Origin: Paulownia fortunei
Lineage: Eukaryota > Streptophyta > Magnoliopsida > Lamiales > Paulowniaceae
Assembly: GCA_019321725.1 (NCBI GenBank)
Contig: CM033122.1
Coordinates: 434,001-498,000, forward strand
DNA length: 64,000 bases
Direction: 5' to 3'
In this document: positions 36,369 to 49,300 of the stretch, piece after piece
Layout: every line of letters begins with the position of its first letter
Numbering within the stretch: the first letter of the stretch is position 1
Notes under the pieces: model-generated
Seen by the model: the letters and a program-made list of their open reading frames with translations, nothing else
What the model was told of the DNA's origin: nothing
The model's database searches: none
Made by a program: the position numbers and the translations under genes

Positions 36369-38678
36369 ATGGCAAATACTCCAACGACAAGTCAAGCAAA
36401 GGGAAAGTGGGCCAACCTATCAAAATATACTTGTCGCATGTATTTCTTACTCATCATTCTTCAGGTGCCCCTTTTCAGGTAATATATTACAAACAACATT
36501 ATGCATCTTTCGCTTCATTTTCAGTTTCACTTTATTTAGTTATATAGATGCAAAAGTGAATTCTTGGTAAAAATGATGATGATTTCAGTTGAAGTTGATC
36601 CTTGCCACTTTTAAGCATCTGGGATAATCTTTTTTGGTTGCAGAAATTTCAAATGAATCCTAGCTTTCAAGTTTTTTGTTTTTATTTTGATTGATGCTGC
36701 TCTTAATTGAGAAGCCAATAAATGCATTAAGTTTTTAGTATTGTTCGTGGATCTGGGTCGATCATATTTTGTTGAAAACATATTTTTGTCGAGCATATTC
36801 TCATGGAACTTAAAGTTATAGAACATTTTGATGGTCTGACGCTAAAAACTGATCTTCTTTAATTTTTATATTTAATTTGGCAAGATTACTGATCTGCATC
36901 TATAGCTTTGATCTAAGTCATATAGAGCATTCATTTTAAATACATAGTACATGGAGTGGAATGCACCCCTTGCAATAGGTTGCATACACGTTACGAGTAG
37001 TGTCAGCATTGATTTAAATCGAACTAAGCAAGTATAATCTAAATTAATACTTCAAGTGTGTCTGCGGTTTCCAAAATATGAATTATTCTCACTGTTCCTG
37101 CTGTCCCTTGCCCATTTTTGTGACACAGCTGATGTGCCCTAGCCCTCTGCTACGAGCGCTCTCCAAGAAAATACTTTGTATTTGTTGAAGCAGATAAACA
37201 TGGTTTTTATTTTATTTTTATGATGAACTGTTGAAAGCTCTGGTCCTCTCATTCTGGTGATTGATCAGTTCATTTGTCCGGGGGTTCTATGCAGTTTTAT
37301 CACTTTACTACTCTTGTTTCTTACCTATATGTGTGAAATTTCCAACCTAGTTGATTAATACAGTTACCCGTTATGCTAGTATGATAGATTTCGGTTGCAA
37401 ATGTGTGGTGCTTGATGAATTAAAATGAATTGAAGTTGTTGCTTCTGATAAGAATACACTTTTTTATGCCTAGTTGCTAATTGAAAGCTCAAGTCTGTTC
37501 AAACAAACATTTGTTTCCTCTGCATCATGTACTTTTTAGTGAGTGCATTCTTTAAAAGTTCATAGCCATGAGTTGATCTCTACCATGATTAAGTTACAAA
37601 CAATGATGGTGTCATTTTTAGGCAGGGAAAAGCTAAGGAATACTATTTGATCATAACCGATAACCTTTTTATTTTCAGTTTTGTTTTTTTTCACTGATTT
37701 GTTCTGTCTATTTTGTATAATATCTCAGGGTTCAGTGTAGATCCGGCATATGCACAACACCTATTCAGGTTACATCTTCTCAGTTGATTTCTAGCGAGGT
37801 CTTCCCTCCTCCAGTGGTGAAAGGCCTTCTCTATCCTGGAGCTGTTGTAAACGGCCTCATCACTGATATGACTGTGCCTGGCTGGGATAACCTGCTGAGC
37901 ATCTATAACTTGACTGACATAAAGGAGGCTTCTGCAGTAGCTGACCTACAGCGCTTGGAGGTTTGCCTTTGGCTTCCCATCTCTCTCTCTTCCTCTTTTA
38001 TAATTTTCTGCTCCCATGAATTTCTTTATATACATATATTTCTTTATTTGGGTTTTGTCCCAAGAATACATCCTTAATTAATGTCAAAGTTGTTTCTAAG
38101 CTGGCTGTAAACTTTCATTTAAACTTTTTGTTGGAACTTGGCTTCTTCCGGTGCTTCTCAGCATTGCCCAATTAGTGAACTCATCATATTATTTCTATAG
38201 GGTCTTCAGAGGCTTTTGGAAGTAAAATCATTTGATGCAATAGAGTTATAATTGCTTGGTTTTTCTATTACTTTTAATATTGTATAAAAAAGAATAAGCT
38301 TTCAGTCTTTGGAGAAAATTTAACCCTCCATTTCCTTCCCATCTGGCTTGTCCTGAAAGTAATTCTAATTGTTTTGACCAGGTTCTTGCTGGAAGTTACT
38401 TCTGTGTGGCTGGTTCCCTTATTGGTATTCTAAAACCTGGGAGGATGAGCATGTTTGGGACTCTTCTAGTTATCTGGGGTCTTGTCAAGGAAGGGATTCT
38501 TGGAAAGCCAGTGAACCCAGATCCAACAAAAGCAGTATTCGTATACCCGACAATGTTGATGGCCTTGGTTTGTGCTTTCTTAGCAGTAAAATACGATACT
38601 AAGAAGGTAGTCAGAAGTGCCCCAGCTCAACCTGTTGCAAAGCCTCTGAAGAGCTCTTCAAAATCCAAGCTGAAATGA
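36369..38678 (+). CDS. Conserved plant membrane protein of unknown function, putative ER resident
   Basis: Three exons: 36369-36478, 37729-37960 and 38382-38678, giving 212 residues. Junctions are TTCAG|GTAATA, ATCTCAG|GGTTCA, TTGGAG|GTTTGC and GACCAG|GTTCTT. Hydrophobic segments: MYFLLIILQVPLF near residues 24-36; VLAGSYFCVAGSLIGIL near 115-131; MSMFGTLLVIWGLVKEGIL near 137-155; VFVYPTMLMALVCAFLAVKY near 170-190. Between the first and second lies a likely lumenal region with the pair CRSGIC, and two N-glycosylation sequons (NLT, and NGL is not one; only NLT is certain). The C-terminus ends KSKLK, with Lys at -3 and -5, fitting the KxKxx ER-retrieval signal. I do not recognise a characterised family, but the plant-gene structure and codon pattern are convincing. 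Confidence 0.88.
36479..37728 (+). other. Intron 1 of the membrane protein gene
   Basis: A 1.25-kb intron bounded by CAG|GTAATA and TATCTCAG|GG. No nested gene seen. Confidence 0.8.
37961..38381 (+). other. Intron 2 of the membrane protein gene
   Basis: 421 bases between GGAG|GTTTGC and TTGACCAG|GTTC. If retained, translation runs on for 39 codons to a TAA at 38075-38077. Confidence 0.8.
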
Positions 38679-39324
38679 TTCATGGATGCAATTTTCAGAC
38701 CAGAGTAGAATGCCATTCACATTATTTTCTTGCTTTTCATCTTCCCACTTATGGTTTATCAGCTGCTGATTTTGTTTGTTCAGTGATTCATCTAAGAAAA
38801 CCTAATGTTTGCCAAGTTGGCTAGTTGATTGTACCAGGAAGGAAATGGTGTGAAATACACGGCAAAGAATCTATTGTAGCCTTTGGTTTCGATAGAAACA
38901 TGGGGACTAGAAGTGTAAAATTGGTAGGGTGACCCTTCCGTTTTTACTCAACTGCTTTATGACTCAAATTCTAATTCAATTTTTCAATCTGCGTAAATAG
39001 TGTTATTTCTGCCAAAACAGAGAGAAAATATAGAACATTTCTAATAGCGCGCTCCAGTCCAGAAATCTATTGAGATCATTTATAAAGAATCAAAATAAAT
39101 CAAAAGGGACTAGAAAAGAGAAAAAATCTGACACAATGTGCTTCAGTATAATGATTAAAAATTCTTGCATTTCACAATTCAGTATCTCGTTTTGCCCTCC
39201 ATTTTCCAATTTTTGCTAATTGGAAACCACAGAAAATAAATTTGGAAACTTTTTAAGCGTCACAGTAAAAAAACTATGAAACCTAAAAAGAAATTTAAAA
39301 TTACTTTAATGATTCTCCATTATA
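38679..39324. other. Spacer between convergent genes
   Basis: Expected to hold the 3' untranslated regions of the membrane protein gene (+) and the 425-residue gene (-). No other feature seen. Confidence 0.6.
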
Positions 39325-40602
39325 TCAGAGACTTATCTCATGTACTGTGTACATATTTCCTCTGTATGGAAGAGACCTGTTCTGAGCTCCAACACACCAC
39401 AAATGGCCTTGCAGCTCCAAATCTCCTTTCATCCCTGCAGTCTCCCAGACAAACTTGAATAACCCCAGGGCCCTGTCCAGTTGCTTCACCCCATTCCATA
39501 CTACCTTCTCCTCGTCCACTGTCAAAATCTTCCCCATATACAAGCAAAACTTACTGCCACCCCCAACTGCATGAAACCCTCCTCGAACTTCTACTTCGAC
39601 ATCTTCAACACTGCCATACAAATAATATAGCAGAAGCGTAAATAAACATCGAGATGAATGGCCCAATGTCTTTGTTAGCTTTTTCTGCACTAAATGTTCC
39701 TGGTACCGAGTCTCCTTGTATCCAATGTTCTTATCAATCAACACATCCCTAATCTGATAGAGCCCTTCTTTCATAACCTCAAGCTTTGAAACATGGAAAG
39801 CTAATTCCCTTTCATCACCCAGGCAGTTGACAAGATCAATTGACATCTCAAGGGCATCTTCCCATTTGGGGGAATCAGGTGAATCTGCCCCCTTTGTAGG
39901 CGTGAGGCGCATCCATGAACTGGTCTCAGGGTCATAAGACATAGCAGATTCAAGAAACTTTAGACAACCAACAACAATTTGCTGAGCCAATCTTATCTCT
40001 TGACTTGATCGCTGATGAATCAGAATCTCAATCTCAGATTTCAATCCATTTAGTATCCCAACAAGCGAACCAGTCCATATCTGATATTGTGTTACCTGTG
40101 GGCAAATTGTATGCCTAACCACCTTCCTTTGCTGCGCGGAAATGCTCAAAATGTCAGACACTTTTGTTAATGAATTCACTATAAGTGCCTCCCTTTCGTG
40201 GGGTTTACAGAAGTACTGAAATTCCTTGCATTGTGTATCGGCAAATGAAGCCATCAGATTCTTCCTCATTGTTTCCTTCGTCGATGGAAGCCCTATAAAG
40301 ACCCTAGCAATGGACTTAAATGTGTGCAGTTTTTTCTCCAGCTTATCATCAAAAACTCTTGAATGGTCATTGATATTCACAAGCCTCCCACCAATCAAGT
40401 CCAATTCTTTCAGCGAGTGGCTCCATTTCATCATCTTTAAAAATGCCATTTCACACCATTCTGAAGGCAAAATCTCTTCTTCTGCTTGAGGGGATTCTTC
40501 TCCTCTAGAATGATTATATAATAGCCTCACAAGCATCCCATTATTTTGTCTACTTAAATGTTTTGCTCCAGACAGAAAATTATGCACATGCTTACAGGCC
40601 AT
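39325..40602 (-). CDS. Plant protein of unknown function, 425 residues, intronless
   Basis: One uninterrupted exon from the ATG at 40602 to the stop at 39325. The protein is mostly helical in appearance, with no signal peptide or clear transmembrane segment. Regions with the look of conserved blocks: LPSEWCEMAFLKMMKWSHSL near residues 46-65, VVRHTICPQVTQYQIWTGSL near 162-181, LGHSSRCLFTLLLYYLYGSV near 323-342, and LDRALGLFKFVWETAGMKGD, then LELQGHLWCVG close to the end. I recall similar uncharacterised plant proteins but no assigned function or domain. Its length, GC content above the flanking DNA, and the absence of any stop over 1.28 kb make it a real gene. It is convergent with the membrane protein gene on its left. 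Confidence 0.85.
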   Translation of the reverse strand: MACKHVHNFLSGAKHLSRQNNGMLVRLLYNHSRGEESPQAEEEILPSEWCEMAFLKMMKWSHSLKELDLIGGRLVNINDHSRVFDDKLEKKLHTFKSIARVFIGLPSTKETMRKNLMASFADTQCKEFQYFCKPHEREALIVNSLTKVSDILSISAQQRKVVRHTICPQVTQYQIWTGSLVGILNGLKSEIEILIHQRSSQEIRLAQQIVVGCLKFLESAMSYDPETSSWMRLTPTKGADSPDSPKWEDALEMSIDLVNCLGDERELAFHVSKLEVMKEGLYQIRDVLIDKNIGYKETRYQEHLVQKKLTKTLGHSSRCLFTLLLYYLYGSVEDVEVEVRGGFHAVGGGSKFCLYMGKILTVDEEKVVWNGVKQLDRALGLFKFVWETAGMKGDLELQGHLWCVGAQNRSLPYRGNMYTVHEISL

Positions 40603-42057
40603 TTTACATCTCAGTTTCCTGCAAATGGGTTTTCCAATTCACACTCTAAGACTAAGCTAACAAGACCAAAATCCCGTCACGGACATTTTATCAAACAGGT
40701 TACGAACACTGAATTAAATCAACGTCTAGCAGCCAGTCTCAGATTCGTCTAGTTTCTTGAACTCATACGATGATCTCCTATTGTAGCCCAGTTCCACCAC
40801 CTATTTTAGCTTGTGAATCGTGTCACTCAGATAGCGAAGTTGTTGCGGACCAGAAATAAAAGAAGGTAATTTTTCCTACCCAACTGGAAATAGGAAAGGA
40901 GGTTCAACCGTAACGAAGGAAGAAGAAATCGCGATACAGTAAAAGAAGAAACGTCAAATGGCAATAAAAGCGGACAACATCAACTTATAAATCAAATAAA
41001 ATAAAGTGGGAAGAGAAAATAACACTTTTTATAATTGGAATAGCAACTCAGATAAAGTGTAAAAAATTGTAATAGAAAGAAACGTTAGCACAATTGTTTA
41101 ACAATTCTATTAGTAGAAATGATTAATCATTAAGGTTAGAATTAGTTAAAAAACAGTGACACATTAAGCTGGAATAACTAATTAACCAGCTCATTAACCA
41201 ACTAACCTATAAAAGGAACCCTTCTTCCAAAAATGAGACCATTTGAAATCGTGTTTTGTTGAGTTGTGGCATCTGAAATCTAGGTGGAGGCGAATCACTC
41301 GGATTTGGGTTCTCTTTATCCCCAACCCCAACTTTGTCTTCCTACTTCTCCCATTTTTCGAAAAAAGAAGCAATTCGCAACTATAACTCGACCTACTCAA
41401 ATTTGAGCGTGTGTTTAATGGAATACAATTTCTAACTCCTAAAATATATAAAAAGAACATGAGATACAGAGAACGAAATTTATAGCCCTAAAACATATAA
41501 AAAGAACATGAGATGCATAGATCTAAATTTATAGGCACACATATATGATACATATATGACAAATTTGACGTTCAACACTCATTAAAGATTAGTTATACGG
41601 CGTTACAAGACCAAGAATCATCAAACATGGATAAGCTTATCGTTTAATTTCATAATTATGCTACTGCATGAATTCATATAGTAGGCTACAAATTAGAGAT
41701 GCATGAGCTTCAAAATGAGGGTCTGATCAGTTCTTTAATTTGTAATGGCTAGTGTATAAACGAAAATTTTCAAAAGTGCAAGAATTAGCAATGATAAGCT
41801 CAAATTTACACTGAAATTATCTTTTCTTGGATCAAAATATCACCATCCGTTGATCTTTTGTATAACTAAATATGTTGCAGACTAAAGAGAAAAAGCAAGA
41901 GCTGATAGGATGGTTAAACCTCTATGGAAATTTGAGAACACCACTAATTTTACAAAACAAAAACCAGCAAAATCTTCTATCAAATTCCATCACACACAAA
42001 TAACAAGAAACAACCATAAATTAAAGGGCATTTTTCTTGTATCTGCATACTTAATTC
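40603..42057. other. Upstream region of the 425-residue gene; 3' side of the DOG1-like gene
   Basis: No other coding exon recognised. It contains the 49-bp tandem duplication at 41438-41535. Confidence 0.5.
41438..41535. repeat. 49-bp imperfect tandem duplication
   Basis: Units start with CCTAAAATATATAAAAAGAA at 41438 and CCTAAAACATATAAAAAGAA at 41487; both continue with CATGAGAT and end in AAATTTATAG. About seven mismatches by eye. Confidence 0.85.
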
Positions 42058-43186
42058 CTAGTCCCTACCATGCTCAAGGTCTCTCTCCACTCCCCACGAT
42101 TGAACGCAAAGGCGAAGTTTTTTGGCAGCAATTATGTACTCCAGAGCTTGCACAGGTTTGAGTATTTTAATCAATTTCTTCACTGTGTTAAGTCCCAACT
42201 GATCAGCATCCTCCATAGCAGAAACCATGGCCTGTTCGATTTTGCCAATCGTGTCTCTTACGTCGCGATTGAGTTTGCAGCTGATTTTCGTGCTAATAGA
42301 GCCAGTGGCATGTCTGTCATGTCCTGCCGCAAGCTAGCCATCTGAGTTGTTAGCTTTTCTTCCTCAAGTATTGTTCTTCTTTGTAGATTGTCAATTGAAG
42401 AGAGTTGGGAAGCTGAGAGCTGAGGGAAATCACAGTAACTGCCATCTGATAGAAAATTATAACTTATTAGTTATTGCATGTTCAGAAGGTGGCGTTGCAA
42501 TTCTTGGAAAAGATAAATTTTTTAAGGAATATGATGAGGGGAAAATTAAAGTTATAGGTAACTATCTTTCTCTTTTCAATGTCAAACACGGGTACATCTT
42601 GTTTTGATAATTTGATATTCCCCATGAGATTCATTCCTAACTTGTGTTCCCCTGGAGAAACCCAACATCCCCAACCCAAACACGATTGAAGATTAGAAGA
42701 ACGAACATGAATTTATAGTAAAAATTATGCGAAAAAGATAAAAAGTTATTTTATGGCAATTTTTTTGTGCGCATCAACTATAAAGATAAAAATAAAGTTG
42801 AAAATTAATAGCAGGGGAGTGATTCAGATAAAACCTCGGAAAAACTGTGAGAGCCTGGAGTCAATATCTAATCCACAGAGTGCAAAAATGAGGCTGAAAA
42901 ATGAAGAAGGCCTGCGGCCAGCAATCCAGGACATTGAATTCTCCAAGGTGGTGCACCAGCTCGGGGAGAAGAAAGCTGAGATGTCGTGGCGGGCGAGGTG
43001 GTGCCGCCTGTCGATATAATCTTGGAAATGTTGAATTATTTTCTCAAGAAGTGCAGTCATTTCAGCATCATGAGTGGCAGTGTTGTTAATGTTTAAGTAT
43101 TGGAGGAGCTCATAGAGTTCTTGTTCTTGCATGCTCATCCATTCCTTGTAGAGGTAATCGTCTTGGCTTCTGTCACTACTTTCCAT
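42058..43186 (-). pseudogene. DOG1-domain protein gene (DOG1-like) with a one-base frameshift
   Basis: Two exons on the minus strand: 42835-43186 and 42058-42445, joined at CCGAG|GTTTTA and CTATCAG|ATGGCA. Exon 1 encodes EWMSMQEQELYELLQYL and FFSPSWCTTLENSMSWIAGR followed by RPSSFF, matching the N-terminal half of the DOG1 domain (seed dormancy regulators, also found in TGA bZIP factors; no bZIP here). Exon 2 continues with LSASQLSSIDNLQRRTILEE and MASLRQDMTDMPLALLARKS, then hits a stop at 42258-42260. The domain resumes in another frame: VRDTIGKIEQAMVSAMEDAD, LGLNTVKKLIKILKPVQALE, YIIAA. Exon 2 is 388 bases, one short of frame closure. The likeliest site is the A-run at 42274-42276 (minus strand), where one extra A would restore the frame. 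It may be a real mutation or a homopolymer assembly error. Confidence 0.8.
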
Positions 43187-46100
43187 GGTTTAAGAAAAAG
43201 AAAAAGGAAAAAAAAAAACCTAAAAATCTAGGAGAAGTTTTTAGATGGACATGTATATACATGTAGGTAAGTTTCAGGTTTCAATTGTTGAAAGGAGGAC
43301 AATTCATTGTTTTCAGCCCTGTGAAGTGTGAAAATAATGTATGAGAAGGAACTCTTTCTGGGATGTTTACATTGAAAGTTTGTGTGAGAAAGGATAAGTG
43401 TTCAAGTTTTGAAAGAGTGTCTTAAGTATGGGAGAATTACGCAGAAAAAGTAAAGTAAATTTGGTTTTTACATATATAGAAATTTTATTTTATGAGTAGA
43501 GTAAAAGTATAGCTATTTTTATGATGCACTTTAATAGATTTTTGACTAGTTTTAGCTAGATCAAAAAATTATGAGGGTCATGTTTCGTACAACCCGATCC
43601 TACATCTGCACGCGCATGCAAAAAGTTGAGGAGTTTTAATTTTTCAGTAATGGAACCGAAGTTCAATTTTTTAGAAATAGAACCAGAGTTCGTTTAAATG
43701 GCTTGGTTATGGTTTAGTGGCGTGGCAATGATGCAGTGGACTCGTCAAGTGGCACCTACATGGCGTGACACTATGCGATTAAGTGTTGAGTGGACGTGAC
43801 ATACTTGTTGATGAGGCATAGCGAAAAATTATGATTGGTACTTAACCTTGATAGAGCGTAAGTGAGTGGAACATTTATCTGGTTGAAAGAAGTATATGAT
43901 AAGATTATGAATTTTCATAAAGGTAGACGATATGAGTCACTATATTACGATCAGATATCTGATCAAGTGAAGTGACATGACCATCCATGATTAAATAAAT
44001 AAAAATTTATTAAAAAAACCCCTTTTGTTCTATTTTTGTCATCCCAAACAATTCAAATTAATTATTTAATTCTCTTCCTTCTATTCAAATAATTCTTGAT
44101 TATTTTAAAGTTCTTTGTTCTTATTAAAGGAATAGTACGGTTCAAGTTTTAGTTTCCAAATAAAATTAGTATAATATTATATTAAATTTTATAAAAATTC
44201 TCACAGGCATTATATTTTGGGGAGCAGGATTCAAATTTCTATAATACCAATATAATGAATAAAATATATCTAAAAAAAGTTATTTAGTAGTACATACGTG
44301 GCTTTATTTGCTATATACTAAATCTCAGTTCCACATTATATACTCCAACATGTTCTGTCCTGATAATTTATTTTTTTTTTATTTACTTTTGATGCTATGA
44401 TAAAATTGTTGACACTTTACAAAATTGAGACCACGAAATAAATTATTGAATTACTGAAAGGAAACGACAAAAGGTGCCGATTTTGGCACATGCCAATGCA
44501 AAGGTGTTCAATATAATAGGAGAAACCCAAAAGCCTGGAAATCATTTTGTTCAAAAAACAACAAAAAAGAAAGCATGGAATTCACATGGCATTGCCCTGG
44601 TTTTTTGCACTTCCCCATGTTTGGACTTGCAATCACTTGTTTGCTTAACCATGAAGCAAGTTGCATAGTTGGAATTGAAACATCATCAACTGTATGAAAA
44701 CAAACCAAATTGAAGTCGCCATTATGGTGTGAATGAAAATAGAATAAGAAAGACTTTTGAAATGATGGTGGTGTGTGAGGGAGCAGCATCATTGGGTGGT
44801 GGATGGGTTCTTGATGAGCTTTAATTACCCAAAAGCTACAATTACAATTAGAAATGTATGGAGACAAGATTGGGCGGTTCCCAAATTATGAACCCTAATT
44901 TTATAACTTAATCAAACTAAACGATTTGCTGACTAAATTCAAGAAGAAATTCAACACATTAAAAATTGATCGATGTTTTAGGAGCATATCCATGGGATCT
45001 CTGTGTTGCAAAAGAGAGTTGAGAAAATTCAAGTTCAGAAAACTTGTTGAACTCATGATAACAAACAAACAGTAAGGGAAAATTTTAAATTTGATGACAA
45101 GATTTTGAGGAAGTAATTCAAATAATGCATATAATATATATTTAAAATTCACCATAACTTAAAATGTTTAAAATAATACTTTAAAGATTTAAAATTCATT
45201 TTATTATCTAAATAAACTCAATGGATTTAGTACTATAGACTAGAAATCCTTAGTTTGAAATCTATCAATCCAAATAAAATCTAAGAATATTTATACGTGC
45301 TAAAAATCTAACAAATGAAATATAAAAATGGAACTATAATAGAGAATATGAACCGCTTTTTAAATATAAAGCAAATATTCAGGCTTTCATGCCAACGCCA
45401 GCCTACAATGTTTTATTCAGCTAAACTTGTAAGAATTCTTTCTTTAAAGAAATACCATTAATACAAGATTTGGAAAAGCGTAGTAGGCTTGATAAAAACA
45501 GATACAAAAAGCCCAGTTACATGTAATGAAAGACCAAAAGTGAAAAAAAGCAACAATTTCATAAAACATTTACTTATCAAGAATGGTCAAGATTTTCCAC
45601 TATTGGTCTTGTGTTGCAATTCATGTAATCTGTTGTCCAGTTTCGTTGCAATTTCTCATACTCGTTTCCTGGAATTCTGCTGTTGGAATTCATTACAAAA
45701 ACCATCCCAAAATTTAGCTTATTTATGAAAATTACTTTTTACTAAAACTAGTACTTATATAGCAATAGAATGTCATATTTAAAGACTTGAAAATATATCT
45801 AAATTCAAACTTTAAATAATAAAACGAATTTAATAATATATAGAAATTATTTCATAATTGGCAAAACAAAAATAAAATACAAAATTGAAAGAGAAAAATT
45901 TCATCTTACTCCACAAAACCACCCCCAACCAAACCCCCCACCCTATCAACAGCCAAGTGACAGGAAGCCTAGTAGCTTCTGGCCATTAGAAGACTCCAAA
46001 TGCTTGGTGAAATTTGTGCTTTCATGTGAATGAATTCTATCAGTTACATCTCTGCATATAAAAAAAAATTAACAGAAAAATGAAAAAGGTACAAAAAATT

Positions 46101-46387
46101 ACAAAAAGAGGCCGATGTAAAATCACTGGCGGCTACCAAGACGTATTCTTGACTTCGGCCAACTACACAGTTAATGGTACAGAAATCTGCCTTTTCCCTT
46201 CCCTTTAAAAATCCTTTCTTTTTTTTTTTTTTGTTTGGGTTCTTTTAACCTTTTCCCTTGTGCAGAATTTTCCTACATTTTTCCCCCATTTACAGATACA
46301 ACAAATTTTTCATTTTTTGTTTTTTAAGATGGATTGATTGATTTCCAGAGTAATGCAGTGTGTCAAAATCTCCTATACCTTCCTGAT
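43187..46387. other. Intergenic, repeat-like, no gene recognised
   Basis: Upstream of the DOG1-like gene. The stretch at about 43590-43810 (GGAACCGAAGTTC, GGCAATGATGCAGTGGACTCG) has the look of a non-coding transposon fragment. Open frames at 44474-45728 lack domains. The part next to 46387 holds the CID7 3' region. Confidence 0.45.
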
Positions 46388-49300
46388 TCAGTATATCAGG
46401 ACTCGAAGGAGCCCCGGTTGTGGCTCAGAGTAGTGGAGGCCCTCCTCCTCCAGGAGGTAGCGCTGAACAGCATTGGGAAGTCTTGCAGGAGTGCGTGAAC
46501 CCCTTGTGTGGTGACCTGTCCCAACACATATGTAAGCGAGCAAGCGTTGGTCTGCTGACCTGGCTGCATTCTTCAATACTGCCAGCTCACGCTTGAGCAC
46601 ATGAATCGCTTCGCTCACATGTAGACCATGCAGGTCGATCATTCTTTCTCTCCCATTGGCCTGCATGTCTGTATTCCTGCAAAATTAGTGAAATGTGCAA
46701 AATGACTAACATCCGGCAGACCTAACAGGAGATTTAAAGTCGAAAAACAGATACACAGTAGAGGCAGACAGAGTCAAGGGAGCGTGTAGTGGACGAATTC
46801 TTTCTAGGGGGACGCCTTCTCATTATTTCTGGTCTTTCCTTCATTATTTTTTAATAATTGTCAAAGCAAAAAGGCCAACATTTATCATTTCACCATGAAT
46901 AAAATTTGAGTGCCAGTGTAGATCCACAAACAACAAACCTCTGCCGATAAATTGTTTCTTGAGCTTTCCCATGAGCTGCTTTCATCTGCATGTTGTGCAA
47001 CTGTCCTTTAATGCTCAACTCTTTGGCTAGGGCCTTGTTACCAATGAGGTATGCCTGCCGTGCCTAATCTCATAGAATAAGATATGATCAAATCCAGGAA
47101 GCATGTTGCAGTTCACCAATACGTACAAATTAAGAGCAAAACTCTATATTATTATAGGATAAATCCCATGATGGCATGAGCATGTTATTCCCTAAATCAC
47201 ACTACTTCAATCCCTTCCTTTTTTCTAGTAAGAAACACCTTGACTTAAATGTAAGGGTGCAAAGAAAGACCTGATAGGCTGCTAACATATGCCAAGCATC
47301 ATGCCTGAAGCCAATGGGAAAATGTAATGATGCTATATCATAAATGAAATTCTGAATTTTCAATCCAAAAATTTGAAGAGAAAAAAACATATGGACATGA
47401 GAATCTGCACGAGGGAATGGACACACCCTTAAAATTGCCTTTTTACTCCACACATAGTCTTAACAAGAGAAGCACAACCCTGTAAATGTTGTGCAACACC
47501 ACTGAATCTCACTTGACATTCACTGCAGAGAAGTCAAAATAGCTTTCTAGTGTAAAACAACAGAATGTCTACGAATTGACGACCTCTGCCCACAACTCAT
47601 GTTCTTTATCTAAAATAGGTAGATGACATCAGATATTGAAACATAACACAGACACTGGCTTCCCCACAAGTCTTATCATCTAAAGTTGGACATTGTCAAA
47701 ACAGAAAATAATCACCCCTCTCCCCACGCCCCCATCCCCAAAATGGAGAGGGAGAGAGAGACAGAGACAGAGAGGAGGTCGACATTTATTTATCCAAACT
47801 GACAAGTACAAAAGGATACATATACTTTGTTTTTCAAAATATTCATTCCTTCATTTTCACCCTTCCAGACATACTCATATAATATACCTGTTCAAAGTAT
47901 GCATTGCGTACACGTGCATGATCACGAGCTTCCTCCCGCATTTCAGAATACATATTTGCTGTCATCTCAACAAAGTTAAAGCATATACAAATGCATAAAG
48001 CATTTTCCCACAGTTAAAGTTTTACAGAGCAAGTTAAATTTATTGGCTCCAGTATATTACCGACTGCTTCTCCAGTTTCAAGCCAGACAGGAGATGCATG
48101 AACTGATCCTCGATTTTGCGGCCTATCACCATATATGCCCCTGCCCTGGCCACTGTTATATGAGCTTCCTAAGACTTGTGAACTTCTACTTGATCCAATG
48201 CTTGTGTCTGAAGAACCATTTCTGTCATACTTCCAGATGCTAGGATCTTGAGATGCCATTTTTCTTACAGCTGAAGCAAAATCTGTAGCACCTCTTGATG
48301 GAATGGACGAATAAGATCTGAATAGAAGTGTACTGTCCTTTTCGGGAGACCGAAAAGGACTAACGTTATTGTGATCATCACCAGCAAACTTTGCCAAACC
48401 ATTTTGACCATCTGTCACAGAGAGAGCTGGAAAATCCAAGGCACTAAGAGTTGGTGTAGACAAGGCCTTTGAATTAAGAGTCTGATTCAAGCCTCCATCA
48501 ACCTGAAGCTGCAACCAAGTACAATATACTGTGAAACCATATAGGCAAATACATGGCCGACATATCTACACCAGTCAGATTTCACAATACAATTTCTGGA
48601 AAAGAGACACAGAAGAAAAGGTTGCCTGTGAATATCATATAGGAAAATATATGGCTGAAATATCTACACATCAGTCAGATTTCACAAATAATCTCTGGAA
48701 AATATACACATACGAAAAGCTTGCCTCTTCAAAAGCCTATAAGTACCAGATAAAATAAAAAAGAGGCAATAGTTATGACAAGAGTCTTTGCATACATGAA
48801 TCGCCTGATGTTTATCCAGGTACCATATATATCACGTTCAGATTCAAGATCATATCACTCGACCTACCACCTCCTGTATGAGGTTTCCTTCACACTTACC
48901 AGTCAGTACACACGACTAGTGTTATCTTAAACCCTGCATGGAAGAAATCCACTTCTCACCAATTAGGGATAAACATTCACCTAAGCCATTATAGGATGTC
49001 ATAGAATATTCATCCCCTGTATTTATCAAAATATCCTGCTTGCCCACGTGAATAGATAGTCCAAAAGCAAGCCTAAAGCTAACAATACTAATAACACATG
49101 GTCCATTACAGGGTGACCAATTCCTGATGATTTGACCCAATACTGAACAAAAAATACCACCTAAAGAAAATGAGATAGACTCTTTTATTCCAAGCTATCA
49201 TACAACCAACATGTTGTACAGCAATAAGTCAAGACACATATAAAATTAGAAGGTAATGAAAAAGAAAACTAAATTAGATGAGAGTTAGCCCCATAGAATT

